A DNA stretch of 64,000 nt from Phytophthora hibernalis (taxonomy: Eukaryota > Oomycota > Peronosporomycetes > Peronosporales > Peronosporaceae): NCBI GenBank assembly GCA_012656075.1, contig JAAKBF010000092.1, positions 273,042-337,041 of the forward strand. The letters are read 5' to 3'. The notes below the pieces were generated by a model that saw nothing but the letters and a program-made list of their open reading frames with translations, ran no database searches and was not told where the DNA came from. Every line of letters starts with the position of its first letter. The first letter of the stretch is position 1. This document shows, one piece after another, positions 32,858-46,521 of the stretch. A program made the position numbers and the translations under genes.

Positions 32858-33652
32858 TCTTACAACCGAATGCAGCACAACATTTTTCGAAAAATCGACA
32901 AACATACGAAAACCATCAAACAGAATCATGCGCACCATCCATGCCCACACGCCTCACAGCTTCTACTTCGCTTCTCCTTCACTTCACTACATTGTATCGT
33001 CACCTTTCATCTTGACTTACCAACCCTACACACCACATACCAAAACGCGAACGATGCTCTGCATCACGCTCAATAACCACGGCATTTGACACGAACCAGC
33101 TGCCTCGTCGTTTCACACGCTGCTCCGCACGCGCGCCACAAAGCGCATTACCTACCTACCATAAATAGAGTGATCTTTCACAGATCTCGGATATGCAGTC
33201 CGACGCTCACGAAAACAGACCGGGTCTGGTGGTTGTTACAAGTGCAAACGCGAATTCGTGCTCAATGACAGCGACCAGTTGCGACATTTCGGCACGTACC
33301 GAAGCCGGCCACCGTAAGCGAAAGACCTGCAGAAACAAGCCAGAGTTGAGTCAATGTCGGACTGACTGGCCGACTGACTGGCCGACTGACTGGCCCGTTG
33401 AGTTGCCGAGGATGGTCGCTGGTCCAATCCGAAACCTGATACACGGGTCACACAAAACGAGGAGATGCAACAGGGAGGTTTGGTGAGTTGTAGCGGGCGT
33501 TACGAGTAGTCGACGTGAGGTCAGCGCGTGGCAATGCGAGCACCAAAAGGTCTGGTGGAATAGTGTGCAAAAGAGCAAAGACGTCCCGAAGCACGCCTCG
33601 ATCGCGAACGGGCCGCAGCAGCACCCTCGAACGTGAACGTTTGCAAGCAATT

Positions 33653-33724
33653 TGCCCCCAGGCAGGATTGAACTACCGACCTTCCGCTTACTAAGCGGGT
33701 GCTCTACCACTGAGCTATAGGGGC
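33653..33724 (-). tRNA. tRNA-Thr(AGT), array copy 18
   Basis: Body as copy 1. M1 C, M2 C. Confidence 0.95.
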
Positions 33725-34519
33725 TCTTACAACCGAATGCAGCACAACATTTTTCGAAAAATCGACAAACATACGAAAACCATCAAACAGAATCATGCGC
33801 ACCATCCATGCCCACACGCCTCACAGCTTCTACTTCGCTTCTCCTTCACTTCACTACATTGTATCGTCACCTTTCATCTTGACTTACCAACCCTACACAC
33901 CACATACCAAAACGCGAACGATGCTCTGCATCACGCTCAATAACCACGGCATTTGACACGAACCAGCTGCCTCGTCGTTTCACACGCTGCTCCGCACGCG
34001 CGCCACAAAGCGCATTACCTACCTACCATAAATAGAGTGATCTTTCACAGATCTCGGATATGCAGTCCGACGCTCACGAAAACAGACCGGGTCTGGTGGT
34101 TGTTACAAGTGCAAACGCGAATTCGTGCTCAATGACAGCGACCAGTTGCGACATTTCGGCACGTACCGAAGCCGGCCACCGTAAGCGAAAGACCTGCAGA
34201 AACAAGTCAGAGTTGAGTCAATGTCGGACTGACTGGCCGACTGACTGGCCGACTGACTGGCCCGTTGAGTTGCCGAGGATGGTCGCTGGTCCAATCCGAA
34301 ACCTGATACACGGGTCACACAAAACGAGGAGATGCAACAGGGAGGTTTGGTGAGTTGTAGCGGGCGTTACGAGTAGTCGACGTGAGGTCAGCGCGTGGCA
34401 ATGCGAGCACCAAAAGGTCTGGTGGAATAGTGTGCAAAAGAGCAAAGACGTCCCGAAGCACGCCTCGATCGCGAACGGGCCGCAGCAGCACCCTCGAACG
34501 TGAACGTTTGCAAGCAATT

Positions 34520-34591
34520 TGCCCCCAGGCAGGATTGAACTACCGACCTTCCGCTTACTAAGCGGGTGCTCTACCACTGAGCTATAGGGGC
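34520..34591 (-). tRNA. tRNA-Thr(AGT), array copy 19
   Basis: Body as copy 1. M1 T, M2 C. Confidence 0.95.
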
Positions 34592-35386
34592 TCTTACAAC
34601 CGAATGCAGCACAACATTTTTCGAAAAATCGACAAACATACGAAAACCATCAAACAGAATCATGCGCACCATCCATGCCCACACGCCTCACAGCTTCTAC
34701 TTCGCTTCTCCTTCACTTCACTACATTGTATCGTCACCTTTCATCTTGACTTACCAACCCTACACACCACATACCAAAACGCGAACGATGCTCTGCATCA
34801 CGCTCAATAACCACGGCATTTGACACGAACCAGCTGCCTCGTCGTTTCACACGCTGCTCCGCACGCGCGCCACAAAGCGCATTACCTACCTACCATAAAT
34901 AGAGTGATCTTTCACAGATCTCGGATATGCAGTCCGACGCTCACGAAAACAGACCGGGTCTGGTGGTTGTTACAAGTGCAAACGCGAATTCGTGCTCAAT
35001 GACAGCGACCAGTTGCGACATTTCGGCACGTACCGAAGCCGGCCACCGTAAGCGAAAGACCTGCAGAAACAAGTCAGAGTTGAGTCAATGTCGGACTGAC
35101 TGGCCGACTGACTGGCCGACTGACTGGCCCGTTGAGTTGCCGAGGATGGTCGCTGGTCCAATCCGAAACCTGATACACGGGTCACACAAAACGAGGAGAT
35201 GCAACAGGGAGGTTTGGTGAGTTGTAGCGGGCGTTACGAGTAGTCGACGTGAGGTCAGCGCGTGGCAATGCGAGCACCAAAAGGTCTGGTGGAATAGTGT
35301 GCAAAAGAGCAAAGACGTCCCGAAGCACGCCTCGATCGCGAACGGGCCGCAGCAGCACCCTCGAACGTGAACGTTTGCAAGCAATT

Positions 35387-35458
35387 TGCCCCCAGGCAGG
35401 ATTGAACTACCGACCTTCCGCTTACTAAGCGGGTGCTCTACCACTGAGCTATAGGGGC
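35387..35458 (-). tRNA. tRNA-Thr(AGT), array copy 20
   Basis: Body as copy 1. M1 T, M2 C. Confidence 0.95.
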
Positions 35459-36253
35459 TCTTACAACCGAATGCAGCACAACATTTTTCGAAAAATCGAC
35501 AAACATACGAAAACCATCAAACAGAATCATGCGCACCATCCATGCCCACACGCCTCACAGCTTCTACTTCGCTTCTCCTTCACTTCACTACATTGTATCG
35601 TCACCTTTCATCTTGACTTACCAACCCTACACACCACATACCAAAACGCGAACGATGCTCTGCATCACGCTCAATAACCACGGCATTTGACACGAACCAG
35701 CTGCCTCGTCGTTTCACACGCTGCTCCGCACGCGCGCCACAAAGCGCATTACCTACCTACCATAAATAGAGTGATCTTTCACAGATCTCGGATATGCAGT
35801 CCGACGCTCACGAAAACAGACCGGGTCTGGTGGTTGTTACAAGTGCAAACGCGAATTCGTGCTCAATGACAGCGACCAGTTGCGACATTTCGGCACGTAC
35901 CGAAGCCGGCCACCGTAAGCGAAAGACCTGCAGAAACAAGCCAGAGTTGAGTCAATGTCGGACTGACTGGCCGACTGACTGGCCGACTGACTGGCCCGTT
36001 GAGTTGCCGAGGATGGTCGCTGGTCCAATCCGAAACCTGATACACGGGTCACACAAAACGAGGAGATGCAACAGGGAGGTTTGGTGAGTTGTAGCGGGCG
36101 TTACGAGTAGTCGACGTGAGGTCAGCGTGTGGCAATGCGAGCACCAAAAGGTCTGGTGGAATAGTGTGCAAAAGAGCAAAGACGTCCCGAAGCACGCCTC
36201 GATCGCGAACGGGCCGCAGCAGCACCCTCGAACGTGAACGTTTGCAAGCAATT

Positions 36254-36325
36254 TGCCCCCAGGCAGGATTGAACTACCGACCTTCCGCTTACTAAGCGGG
36301 TGCTCTACCACTGAGCTATAGGGGC
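36254..36325 (-). tRNA. tRNA-Thr(AGT), array copy 21
   Basis: Body as copy 1. M1 C, M2 T. Confidence 0.95.
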
Positions 36326-37120
36326 TCTTACAACCGAATGCAGCACAACATTTTTCGAAAAATCGACAAACATACGAAAACCATCAAACAGAATCATGCG
36401 CACCATCCATGCCCACACGCCTCACAGCTTCTACTTCGCTTCTCCTTCACTTCACTACATTGTATCGTCACCTTTCATCTTGACTTACCAACCCTACACA
36501 CCACATACCAAAACGCGAACGATGCTCTGCATCACGCTCAATAACCACGGCATTTGACACGAACCAGCTGCCTCGTCGTTTCACACGCTGCTCCGCACGC
36601 GCGCCACAAAGCGCATTACCTACCTACCATAAATAGAGTGATCTTTCACAGATCTCGGATATGCAGTCCGACGCTCACGAAAACAGACCGGGTCTGGTGG
36701 TTGTTACAAGTGCAAACGCGAATTCGTGCTCAATGACAGCGACCAGTTGCGACATTTCGGCACGTACCGAAGCCGGCCACCGTAAGCGAAAGACCTGCAG
36801 AAACAAGCCAGAGTTGAGTCAATGTCGGACTGACTGGCCGACTGACTGGCCGACTGACTGGCCCGTTGAGTTGCCGAGGATGGTCGCTGGTCCAATCCGA
36901 AACCTGATACACGGGTCACACAAAACGAGGAGATGCAACAGGGAGGTTTGGTGAGTTGTAGCGGGCGTTACGAGTAGTCGACGTGAGGTCAGCGCGTGGC
37001 AATGCGAGCACCAAAAGGTCTGGTGGAATAGTGTGCAAAAGAGCAAAGACGTCCCGAAGCACGCCTCGATCGCGAACGGGCCGCAGCAGCACCCTCGAAC
37101 GTGAACGTTTGCAAGCAATT

Positions 37121-37192
37121 TGCCCCCAGGCAGGATTGAACTACCGACCTTCCGCTTACTAAGCGGGTGCTCTACCACTGAGCTATAGGGGC
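37121..37192 (-). tRNA. tRNA-Thr(AGT), array copy 22
   Basis: Body as copy 1. M1 C, M2 C. Confidence 0.95.
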
Positions 37193-37987
37193 TCTTACAA
37201 CCGAATGCAGCACAACATTTTTCGAAAAATCGACAAACATACGAAAACCATCAAACAGAATCATGCGCACCATCCATGCCCACACGCCTCACAGCTTCTA
37301 CTTCGCTTCTCCTTCACTTCACTACATTGTATCGTCACCTTTCATCTTGACTTACCAACCCTACACACCACATACCAAAACGCGAACGATGCTCTGCATC
37401 ACGCTCAATAACCACGGCATTTGACACGAACCAGCTGCCTCGTCGTTTCACACGCTGCTCCGCACGCGCGCCACAAAGCGCATTACCTACCTACCATAAA
37501 TAGAGTGATCTTTCACAGATCTCGGATATGCAGTCCGACGCTCACGAAAACAGACCGGGTCTGGTGGTTGTTACAAGTGCAAACGCGAATTCGTGCTCAA
37601 TGACAGCGACCAGTTGCGACATTTCGGCACGTACCGAAGCCGGCCACCGTAAGCGAAAGACCTGCAGAAACAAGCCAGAGTTGAGTCAATGTCGGACTGA
37701 CTGGCCGACTGACTGGCCGACTGACTGGCCCGTTGAGTTGCCGAGGATGGTCGCTGGTCCAATCCGAAACCTGATACACGGGTCACACAAAACGAGGAGA
37801 TGCAACAGGGAGGTTTGGTGAGTTGTAGCGGGCGTTACGAGTAGTCGACGTGAGGTCAGCGCGTGGCAATGCGAGCACCAAAAGGTCTGGTGGAATAGTG
37901 TGCAAAAGAGCAAAGACGTCCCGAAGCACGCCTCGATCGCGAACGGGCCGCAGCAGCACCCTCGAACGTGAACGTTTGCAAGCAATT

Positions 37988-38059
37988 TGCCCCCAGGCAG
38001 GATTGAACTACCGACCTTCCGCTTACTAAGCGGGTGCTCTACCACTGAGCTATAGGGGC
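37988..38059 (-). tRNA. tRNA-Thr(AGT), array copy 23
   Basis: Body as copy 1. M1 C, M2 C. Confidence 0.95.
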
Positions 38060-38854
38060 TCTTACAACCGAATGCAGCACAACATTTTTCGAAAAATCGA
38101 CAAACATACGAAAACCATCAAACAGAATCATGCGCACCATCCATGCCCACACGCCTCACAGCTTCTACTTCGCTTCTCCTTCACTTCACTACATTGTATC
38201 GTCACCTTTCATCTTGACTTACCAACCCTACACACCACATACCAAAACGCGAACGATGCTCTGCATCACGCTCAATAACCACGGCATTTGACACGAACCA
38301 GCTGCCTCGTCGTTTCACACGCTGCTCCGCACGCGCGCCACAAAGCGCATTACCTACCTACCATAAATAGAGTGATCTTTCACAGATCTCGGATATGCAG
38401 TCCGACGCTCACGAAAACAGACCGGGTCTGGTGGTTGTTACAAGTGCAAACGCGAATTCGTGCTCAATGACAGCGACCAGTTGCGACATTTCGGCACGTA
38501 CCGAAGCCGGCCACCGTAAGCGAAAGACCTGCAGAAACAAGCCAGAGTTGAGTCAATGTCGGACTGACTGGCCGACTGACTGGCCGACTGACTGGCCCGT
38601 TGAGTTGCCGAGGATGGTCGCTGGTCCAATCCGAAACCTGATACACGGGTCACACAAAACGAGGAGATGCAACAGGGAGGTTTGGTGAGTTGTAGCGGGC
38701 GTTACGAGTAGTCGACGTGAGGTCAGCGTGTGGCAATGCGAGCACCAAAAGGTCTGGTGGAATAGTGTGCAAAAGAGCAAAGACGTCCCGAAGCACGCCT
38801 CGATCGCGAACGGGCCGCAGCAGCACCCTCGAACGTGAACGTTTGCAAGCAATT

Positions 38855-38926
38855 TGCCCCCAGGCAGGATTGAACTACCGACCTTCCGCTTACTAAGCGG
38901 GTGCTCTACCACTGAGCTATAGGGGC
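38855..38926 (-). tRNA. tRNA-Thr(AGT), array copy 24
   Basis: Body as copy 1. M1 C, M2 T; starts a run of three. Confidence 0.95.
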
Positions 38927-39721
38927 TCTTACAACCGAATGCAGCACAACATTTTTCGAAAAATCGACAAACATACGAAAACCATCAAACAGAATCATGC
39001 GCACCATCCATGCCCACACGCCTCACAGCTTCTACTTCGCTTCTCCTTCACTTCACTACATTGTATCGTCACCTTTCATCTTGACTTACCAACCCTACAC
39101 ACCACATACCAAAACGCGAACGATGCTCTGCATCACGCTCAATAACCACGGCATTTGACACGAACCAGCTGCCTCGTCGTTTCACACGCTGCTCCGCACG
39201 CGCGCCACAAAGCGCATTACCTACCTACCATAAATAGAGTGATCTTTCACAGATCTCGGATATGCAGTCCGACGCTCACGAAAACAGACCGGGTCTGGTG
39301 GTTGTTACAAGTGCAAACGCGAATTCGTGCTCAATGACAGCGACCAGTTGCGACATTTCGGCACGTACCGAAGCCGGCCACCGTAAGCGAAAGACCTGCA
39401 GAAACAAGCCAGAGTTGAGTCAATGTCGGACTGACTGGCCGACTGACTGGCCGACTGACTGGCCCGTTGAGTTGCCGAGGATGGTCGCTGGTCCAATCCG
39501 AAACCTGATACACGGGTCACACAAAACGAGGAGATGCAACAGGGAGGTTTGGTGAGTTGTAGCGGGCGTTACGAGTAGTCGACGTGAGGTCAGCGTGTGG
39601 CAATGCGAGCACCAAAAGGTCTGGTGGAATAGTGTGCAAAAGAGCAAAGACGTCCCGAAGCACGCCTCGATCGCGAACGGGCCGCAGCAGCACCCTCGAA
39701 CGTGAACGTTTGCAAGCAATT

Positions 39722-39793
39722 TGCCCCCAGGCAGGATTGAACTACCGACCTTCCGCTTACTAAGCGGGTGCTCTACCACTGAGCTATAGGGGC
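39722..39793 (-). tRNA. tRNA-Thr(AGT), array copy 25
   Basis: Body as copy 1. M1 C, M2 T. Confidence 0.95.
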
Positions 39794-40588
39794 TCTTACA
39801 ACCGAATGCAGCACAACATTTTTCGAAAAATCGACAAACATACGAAAACCATCAAACAGAATCATGCGCACCATCCATGCCCACACGCCTCACAGCTTCT
39901 ACTTCGCTTCTCCTTCACTTCACTACATTGTATCGTCACCTTTCATCTTGACTTACCAACCCTACACACCACATACCAAAACGCGAACGATGCTCTGCAT
40001 CACGCTCAATAACCACGGCATTTGACACGAACCAGCTGCCTCGTCGTTTCACACGCTGCTCCGCACGCGCGCCACAAAGCGCATTACCTACCTACCATAA
40101 ATAGAGTGATCTTTCACAGATCTCGGATATGCAGTCCGACGCTCACGAAAACAGACCGGGTCTGGTGGTTGTTACAAGTGCAAACGCGAATTCGTGCTCA
40201 ATGACAGCGACCAGTTGCGACATTTCGGCACGTACCGAAGCCGGCCACCGTAAGCGAAAGACCTGCAGAAACAAGCCAGAGTTGAGTCAATGTCGGACTG
40301 ACTGGCCGACTGACTGGCCGACTGACTGGCCCGTTGAGTTGCCGAGGATGGTCGCTGGTCCAATCCGAAACCTGATACACGGGTCACACAAAACGAGGAG
40401 ATGCAACAGGGAGGTTTGGTGAGTTGTAGCGGGCGTTACGAGTAGTCGACGTGAGGTCAGCGTGTGGCAATGCGAGCACCAAAAGGTCTGGTGGAATAGT
40501 GTGCAAAAGAGCAAAGACGTCCCGAAGCACGCCTCGATCGCGAACGGGCCGCAGCAGCACCCTCGAACGTGAACGTTTGCAAGCAATT

Positions 40589-40660
40589 TGCCCCCAGGCA
40601 GGATTGAACTACCGACCTTCCGCTTACTAAGCGGGTGCTCTACCACTGAGCTATAGGGGC
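40589..40660 (-). tRNA. tRNA-Thr(AGT), array copy 26
   Basis: Body as copy 1. M1 C, M2 T. Confidence 0.95.
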
Positions 40661-41453
40661 TCTTACAACCGAATGCAGCACAACATTTTTCGAAAAATCG
40701 ACAAACATACGAAAACCATCAAACAGAATCATGCGCACCATCCATGCCCACACGCCTCACAGCTTCTACTTCGCTTCTCCTTCACTTCACTACATTGTAT
40801 CGTCACCTTTCATCTTGACTTACCAACCCTACACACCACATACCAAAACGCGAACGATGCTCTGCATCACGCTCAATAACCACGGCATTTGACACGAACC
40901 AGCTGCCTCGTCGTTTCACACGCTGCTCCGCACGCGCGCCACAAAGCGCATTACCTACCTACCATAAATAGAGTGATCTTTCACAGATCTCGGATATGCA
41001 GTCCGACGCTCACGAAAACAGACCGGGTCTGGTGGTTGTTACAAGTGCAAACGCGAATTCGTGCTCAATGACAGCGACCAGTTGCGACATTTCGGCACGT
41101 ACCGAAGCCGGCCACCGTAAGCGAAAGACCTGCAGAAACAAGCCAGAGTTGAGTCAATGTCGGACTGACTGGCCGACTGACTGGCCGACTGACTGGCCCG
41201 TTGAGTTGCCGAGGATGGTCGCTGGTCCAATCCGAAACCTGATACACGGGTCACACAAAACGAGGAGATGCAACAGGGAGGTTTGGTGAGTTGTAGCGGG
41301 CGTTACGAGTAGTCGACGTGAGGTCAGCGCGTGGCAATGCGAGCACCAAAAGGTCTGGTGGAATAGTGTGCAAAAGAGCAAAGACGTCCCGAAGCACGCC
41401 TCGATCGCGAACGGGCCGCAGCAGCACCCGAACGTGAACGTTTGCAAGCAATT

Positions 41454-41525
41454 TGCCCCCAGGCAGGATTGAACTACCGACCTTCCGCTTACTAAGCGGG
41501 TGCTCTACCACTGAGCTATAGGGGC
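41454..41525 (-). tRNA. tRNA-Thr(AGT), array copy 27
   Basis: Body as copy 1. M1 C, M2 C. A private TC deletion lies in the 3' flank (CACCCGAACG instead of CACCCTCGAACG). Confidence 0.95.
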
Positions 41526-42320
41526 TCTTACAACCGAATGCAGCACAACATTTTTCGAAAAATCGACAAACATACGAAAACCATCAAACAGAATCATGCG
41601 CACCATCCATGCCCACACGCCTCACAGCTTCTACTTCGCTTCTCCTTCACTTCACTACATTGTATCGTCACCTTTCATCTTGACTTACCAACCCTACACA
41701 CCACATACCAAAACGCGAACGATGCTCTGCATCACGCTCAATAACCACGGCATTTGACACGAACCAGCTGCCTCGTCGTTTCACACGCTGCTCCGCACGC
41801 GCGCCACAAAGCGCATTACCTACCTACCATAAATAGAGTGATCTTTCACAGATCTCGGATATGCAGTCCGACGCTCACGAAAACAGACCGGGTCTGGTGG
41901 TTGTTACAAGTGCAAACGCGAATTCGTGCTCAATGACAGCGACCAGTTGCGACATTTCGGCACGTACCGAAGCCGGCCACCGTAAGCGAAAGACCTGCAG
42001 AAACAAGCCAGAGTTGAGTCAATGTCGGACTGACTGGCCGACTGACTGGCCGACTGACTGGCCCGTTGAGTTGCCGAGGATGGTCGCTGGTCCAATCCGA
42101 AACCTGATACACGGGTCACACAAAACGAGGAGATGCAACAGGGAGGTTTGGTGAGTTGTAGCGGGCGTTACGAGTAGTCGACGTGAGGTCAGCGTGTGGC
42201 AATGCGAGCACCAAAAGGTCTGGTGGAATAGTGTGCAAAAGAGCAAAGACGTCCCGAAGCACGCCTCGATCGCGAACGGGCCGCAGCAGCACCCTCGAAC
42301 GTGAACGTTTGCAAGCAATT

Positions 42321-42392
42321 TGCCCCCAGGCAGGATTGAACTACCGACCTTCCGCTTACTAAGCGGGTGCTCTACCACTGAGCTATAGGGGC
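42321..42392 (-). tRNA. tRNA-Thr(AGT), array copy 28
   Basis: Body as copy 1. M1 C, M2 T; last of the mixed block. Confidence 0.95.
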
Positions 42393-43187
42393 TCTTACAA
42401 CCGAATGCAGCACAACATTTTTCGAAAAATCGACAAACATACGAAAACCATCAAACAGAATCATGCGCACCATCCATGCCCACACGCCTCACAGCTTCTA
42501 CTTCGCTTCTCCTTCACTTCACTACATTGTATCGTCACCTTTCATCTTGACTTACCAACCCTACACACCACATACCAAAACGCGAACGATGCTCTGCATC
42601 ACGCTCAATAACCACGGCATTTGACACGAACCAGCTGCCTCGTCGTTTCACACGCTGCTCCGCACGCGCGCCACAAAGCGCATTACCTACCTACCATAAA
42701 TAGAGTGATCTTTCACAGATCTCGGATATGCAGTCCGACGCTCACGAAAACAGACCGGGTCTGGTGGTTGTTACAAGTGCAAACGCGAATTCGTGCTCAA
42801 TGACAGCGACCAGTTGCGACATTTCGGCACGTACCGAAGCCGGCCACCGTAAGCGAAAGACCTGCAGAAACAAGTCAGAGTTGAGTCAATGTCGGACTGA
42901 CTGGCCGACTGACTGGCCGACTGACTGGCCCGTTGAGTTGCCGAGGATGGTCGCTGGTCCAATCCGAAACCTGATACACGGGTCACACAAAACGAGGAGA
43001 TGCAACAGGGAGGTTTGGTGAGTTGTAGCGGGCGTTACGAGTAGTCGACGTGAGGTCAGCGCGTGGCAATGCGAGCACCAAAAGGTCTGGTGGAATAGTG
43101 TGCAAAAGAGCAAAGACGTCCCGAAGCACGCCTCGATCGCGAACGGGCCGCAGCAGCACCCTCGAACGTGAACGTTTGCAAGCAATT

Positions 43188-43259
43188 TGCCCCCAGGCAG
43201 GATTGAACTACCGACCTTCCGCTTACTAAGCGGGTGCTCTACCACTGAGCTATAGGGGC
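43188..43259 (-). tRNA. tRNA-Thr(AGT), array copy 29
   Basis: Body as copy 1. M1 T, M2 C. Confidence 0.95.
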
Positions 43260-43594
43260 TCTTACAACCGAATGCAGCACAACATTTTTCGAAAAATCGA
43301 CAAACATACGAAAACCATCAAACAGAATCATGCGCACCATCCATGCCCACACGCCTCACAGCTTCTACTTCGCTTCTCCTTCACTTCACTACATTGTATC
43401 GTCACCTTTCATCTTGACTTACCAACCCTACACACCACATACCAAAACGCGAACGATGCTCTGCATCACGCTCAATAACCACGGCATTTGACACGAACCA
43501 GCTGCCTCGTCGTTTCACACGCTGCTCCGCACGCGCGCCACAAAGCGCATTACCTACCTACCATAAATAGAGTGATCTTTCACAGATCTCGGAT

Positions 43595-44300
43595 ATGCAG
43601 TCCGACGCTCACGAAAACAGACCGGGTCTGGTGGTTGTTACAAGTGCAAACGCGAATTCGTGCTCAATGACAGCGACCAGTTGCGACATTTCGGCACGTA
43701 CCGAAGCCGGCCACCGTAAGCGAAAGACCTGCAGAAACAAGTCAGAGTTGAGTCAATGTCGGACTGACTGGCCGACTGACTGGCCGACTGACTGGCCCGT
43801 TGAGTTGCCGAAGAGCAAAGACGTCCCGAAGCACGCCTCGATCGCGAACGGGCACGCAGCAGCACCCTCGAACGTGAACGTTTGCAAGCAATTTGCCCCC
43901 AGGCAGGATTGAACTACCGACCTTCCGCTTACTAAGCGGGTGCTCTACCACTGAGCTATAGGGGCTCTTACAACCGAATGCAGCACAACATTTTTCGAAA
44001 AATCGACAAACATACGAAAACCATCAAACAGAATCATGCGCACCATCCATGCCCACACGCCTCACAGCTTCTACTTCGCTTCTCCTTCACTTCACTACAT
44101 TGTATCGTCACCTTTCATCTTGACTTACCAACCCTACACACCACATACCAAAACGCGAACGATGCTCTGCATCACGCTCAATAACCACGGCATTTGACAC
44201 GAACCAGCTGCCTCGTCGTTTCACACGCTGCTCCGCACGCGCGCCACAAAGCGCATTACCTACCTACCATAAATAGAGTGATCTTTCACAGATCTCGGAT
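43595..44300. repeat. 706-bp array unit 30 with a private 162-bp deletion
   Basis: The deletion begins two bases further right and ends one base further right than in the 704-bp units, so it is a separate event removing almost the same segment. Confidence 0.85.
43894..43965 (-). tRNA. tRNA-Thr(AGT), array copy 30 (706-bp unit)
   Basis: Body as copy 1. The 3' flank carries a 162-bp deletion (junction TTGCCGA-AGAGC) and an extra A in GGGCACGCAGC. M1 T. Confidence 0.95.
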
Positions 44301-44760
44301 ATGCAGTCCGACGCTCACGAAAACAGACCGGGTCTGGTGGTTGTTACAAGTGCAAACGCGAATTCGTGCTCAATGACAGCGACCAGTTGCGACATTTCGG
44401 CACGTACCGAAGCCGGCCACCGTAAGCGAAAGACCTGCAGAAACAAGTCAGAGTTGAGTCAATGTCGGACTGACTGGCCGACTGACTGGCCGACTGACTG
44501 GCCCGTTGAGTTGCCGAGGATGGTCGCTGGTCCAATCCGAAACCTGATACACGGGTCACACAAAACGAGGAGATGCAACAGGGAGGTTTGGTGAGTTGTA
44601 GCGGGCGTTACGAGTAGTCGACGTGAGGTCAGCGCGTGGCAATGCGAGCACCAAAAGGTCTGGTGGAATAGTGTGCAAAAGAGCAAAGACGTCCCGAAGC
44701 ACGCCTCGATCGCGAACGGGCCGCAGCAGCACCCTCGAACGTGAACGTTTGCAAGCAATT

Positions 44761-44832
44761 TGCCCCCAGGCAGGATTGAACTACCGACCTTCCGCTTACT
44801 AAGCGGGTGCTCTACCACTGAGCTATAGGGGC
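44761..44832 (-). tRNA. tRNA-Thr(AGT), array copy 31
   Basis: Body as copy 1. M1 T, M2 C. Confidence 0.95.
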
Positions 44833-45582
44833 TCTTACAACCGAATGCAGCACAACATTTTTCGAAAAATCGACAAACATACGAAAACCATCAAACAGAA
44901 TCATGCGCACCATCCATGCCCACACGCCTCACAGCTTCTACTTCGCTTCTCCTTCACTTCACTACATTGTATCGTCACCTTTCATCTTGACTTACCAACC
45001 CTACACACCACATACCAAAACGCGAACGATGCTCTGCATCACGCTCAATAACCACGGCATTTGACACGAACCAGCTGCCTCGTCGTTTCACACGCTGCTC
45101 CGCACGCGCGCCACAAAGCGCATTACCTACCTACCATAAATAGAGTGATCTTTCACAGATCTCGGATATGCAGTCCGACGCTCACGAAAACAGACCGGGT
45201 CTGGTGGTTGTTACAAGTGCAAACGCGAATTCGTGCTCAATGACAGCGACCAGTTGCGACATTTCGGCACGTACCGAAGCCGGCCACCGTAAGCGAAAGA
45301 CCTGCAGAAACAAGTCAGAGTTGAGTCAATGTCGGACTGACTGGCCGACTGACTGGCCGACTGACTGGCCCGTTGAGTTGCCGAGGATGGTCGCTGGTCC
45401 AGAAACCTGATACAGGGTCACGAGGAGATGCAACCGGGCGTTACGAGTAGTCGACGCAGCTCAATGCGAGCACCAAAAGGTCTGGTGGAATAGTGTGCAA
45501 AAGAGCAAAGACGTCCCGAAGCACGCCTCGATCGCGAACGGGCCGCAGCAGCACCCTCGAACGTGAACGTTTGCAAGCAATT

Positions 45583-45654
45583 TGCCCCCAGGCAGGATTG
45601 AACTACCGACCTTCCGCTTACTAAGCGGGTGCTCTACCACTGAGCTATAGGGGC
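45583..45654 (-). tRNA. tRNA-Thr(AGT), array copy 32 (822-bp unit)
   Basis: Body as copy 1. The far 3' flank (45400-45470) has lost several short pieces, 45 bp in total. M1 T. Confidence 0.95.
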
Positions 45655-46449
45655 TCTTACAACCGAATGCAGCACAACATTTTTCGAAAAATCGACAAAC
45701 ATACGAAAACCATCAAACAGAATCATGCGCACCATCCATGCCCACACGCCTCACAGCTTCTACTTCGCTTCTCCTTCACTTCACTACATTGTATCGTCAC
45801 CTTTCATCTTGACTTACCAACCCTACACACCACATACCAAAACGCGAACGATGCTCTGCATCACGCTCAATAACCACGGCATTTGACACGAACCAGCTGC
45901 CTCGTCGTTTCACACGCTGCTCCGCACGCGCGCCACAAAGCGCATTACCTACCTACCATAAATAGAGTGATCTTTCACAGATCTCGGATATGCAGTCCGA
46001 CGCTCACGAAAACAGACCGGGTCTGGTGGTTGTTACAAGTGCAAACGCGAATTCGTGCTCAATGACAGCGACCAGTTGCGACATTTCGGCACGTACCGAA
46101 GCCGGCCACCGTAAGCGAAAGACCTGCAGAAACAAGTCAGAGTTGAGTCAATGTCGGACTGACTGGCCGACTGACTGGCCGACTGACTGGCCCGTTGAGT
46201 TGCCGAGGATGGTCGCTGGTCCAATCCGAAACCTGATACACGGGTCACACAAAACGAGGAGATGCAACAGGGAGGTTTGGTGAGTTGTAGCGGGCGTTAC
46301 GAGTAGTCGACGTGAGGTCAGCGCGTGGCAATGCGAGCACCAAAAGGTCTGGTGGAATAGTGTGCAAAAGAGCAAAGACGTCCCGAAGCACGCCTCGATC
46401 GCGAACGGGCCGCAGCAGCACCCTCGAACGTGAACGTTTGCAAGCAATT

Positions 46450-46521
46450 TGCCCCCAGGCAGGATTGAACTACCGACCTTCCGCTTACTAAGCGGGTGCT
46501 CTACCACTGAGCTATAGGGGC
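46450..46521 (-). tRNA. tRNA-Thr(AGT), array copy 33
   Basis: Body as copy 1. M1 T, M2 C. Confidence 0.95.

Noticed and set aside
28858..42727. A strict higher-order repeat of four units (M2 T in units 13, 17 and 21)
   Set aside because: The intervening markers differ between the blocks and the spacing breaks at units 24-26 and 28.
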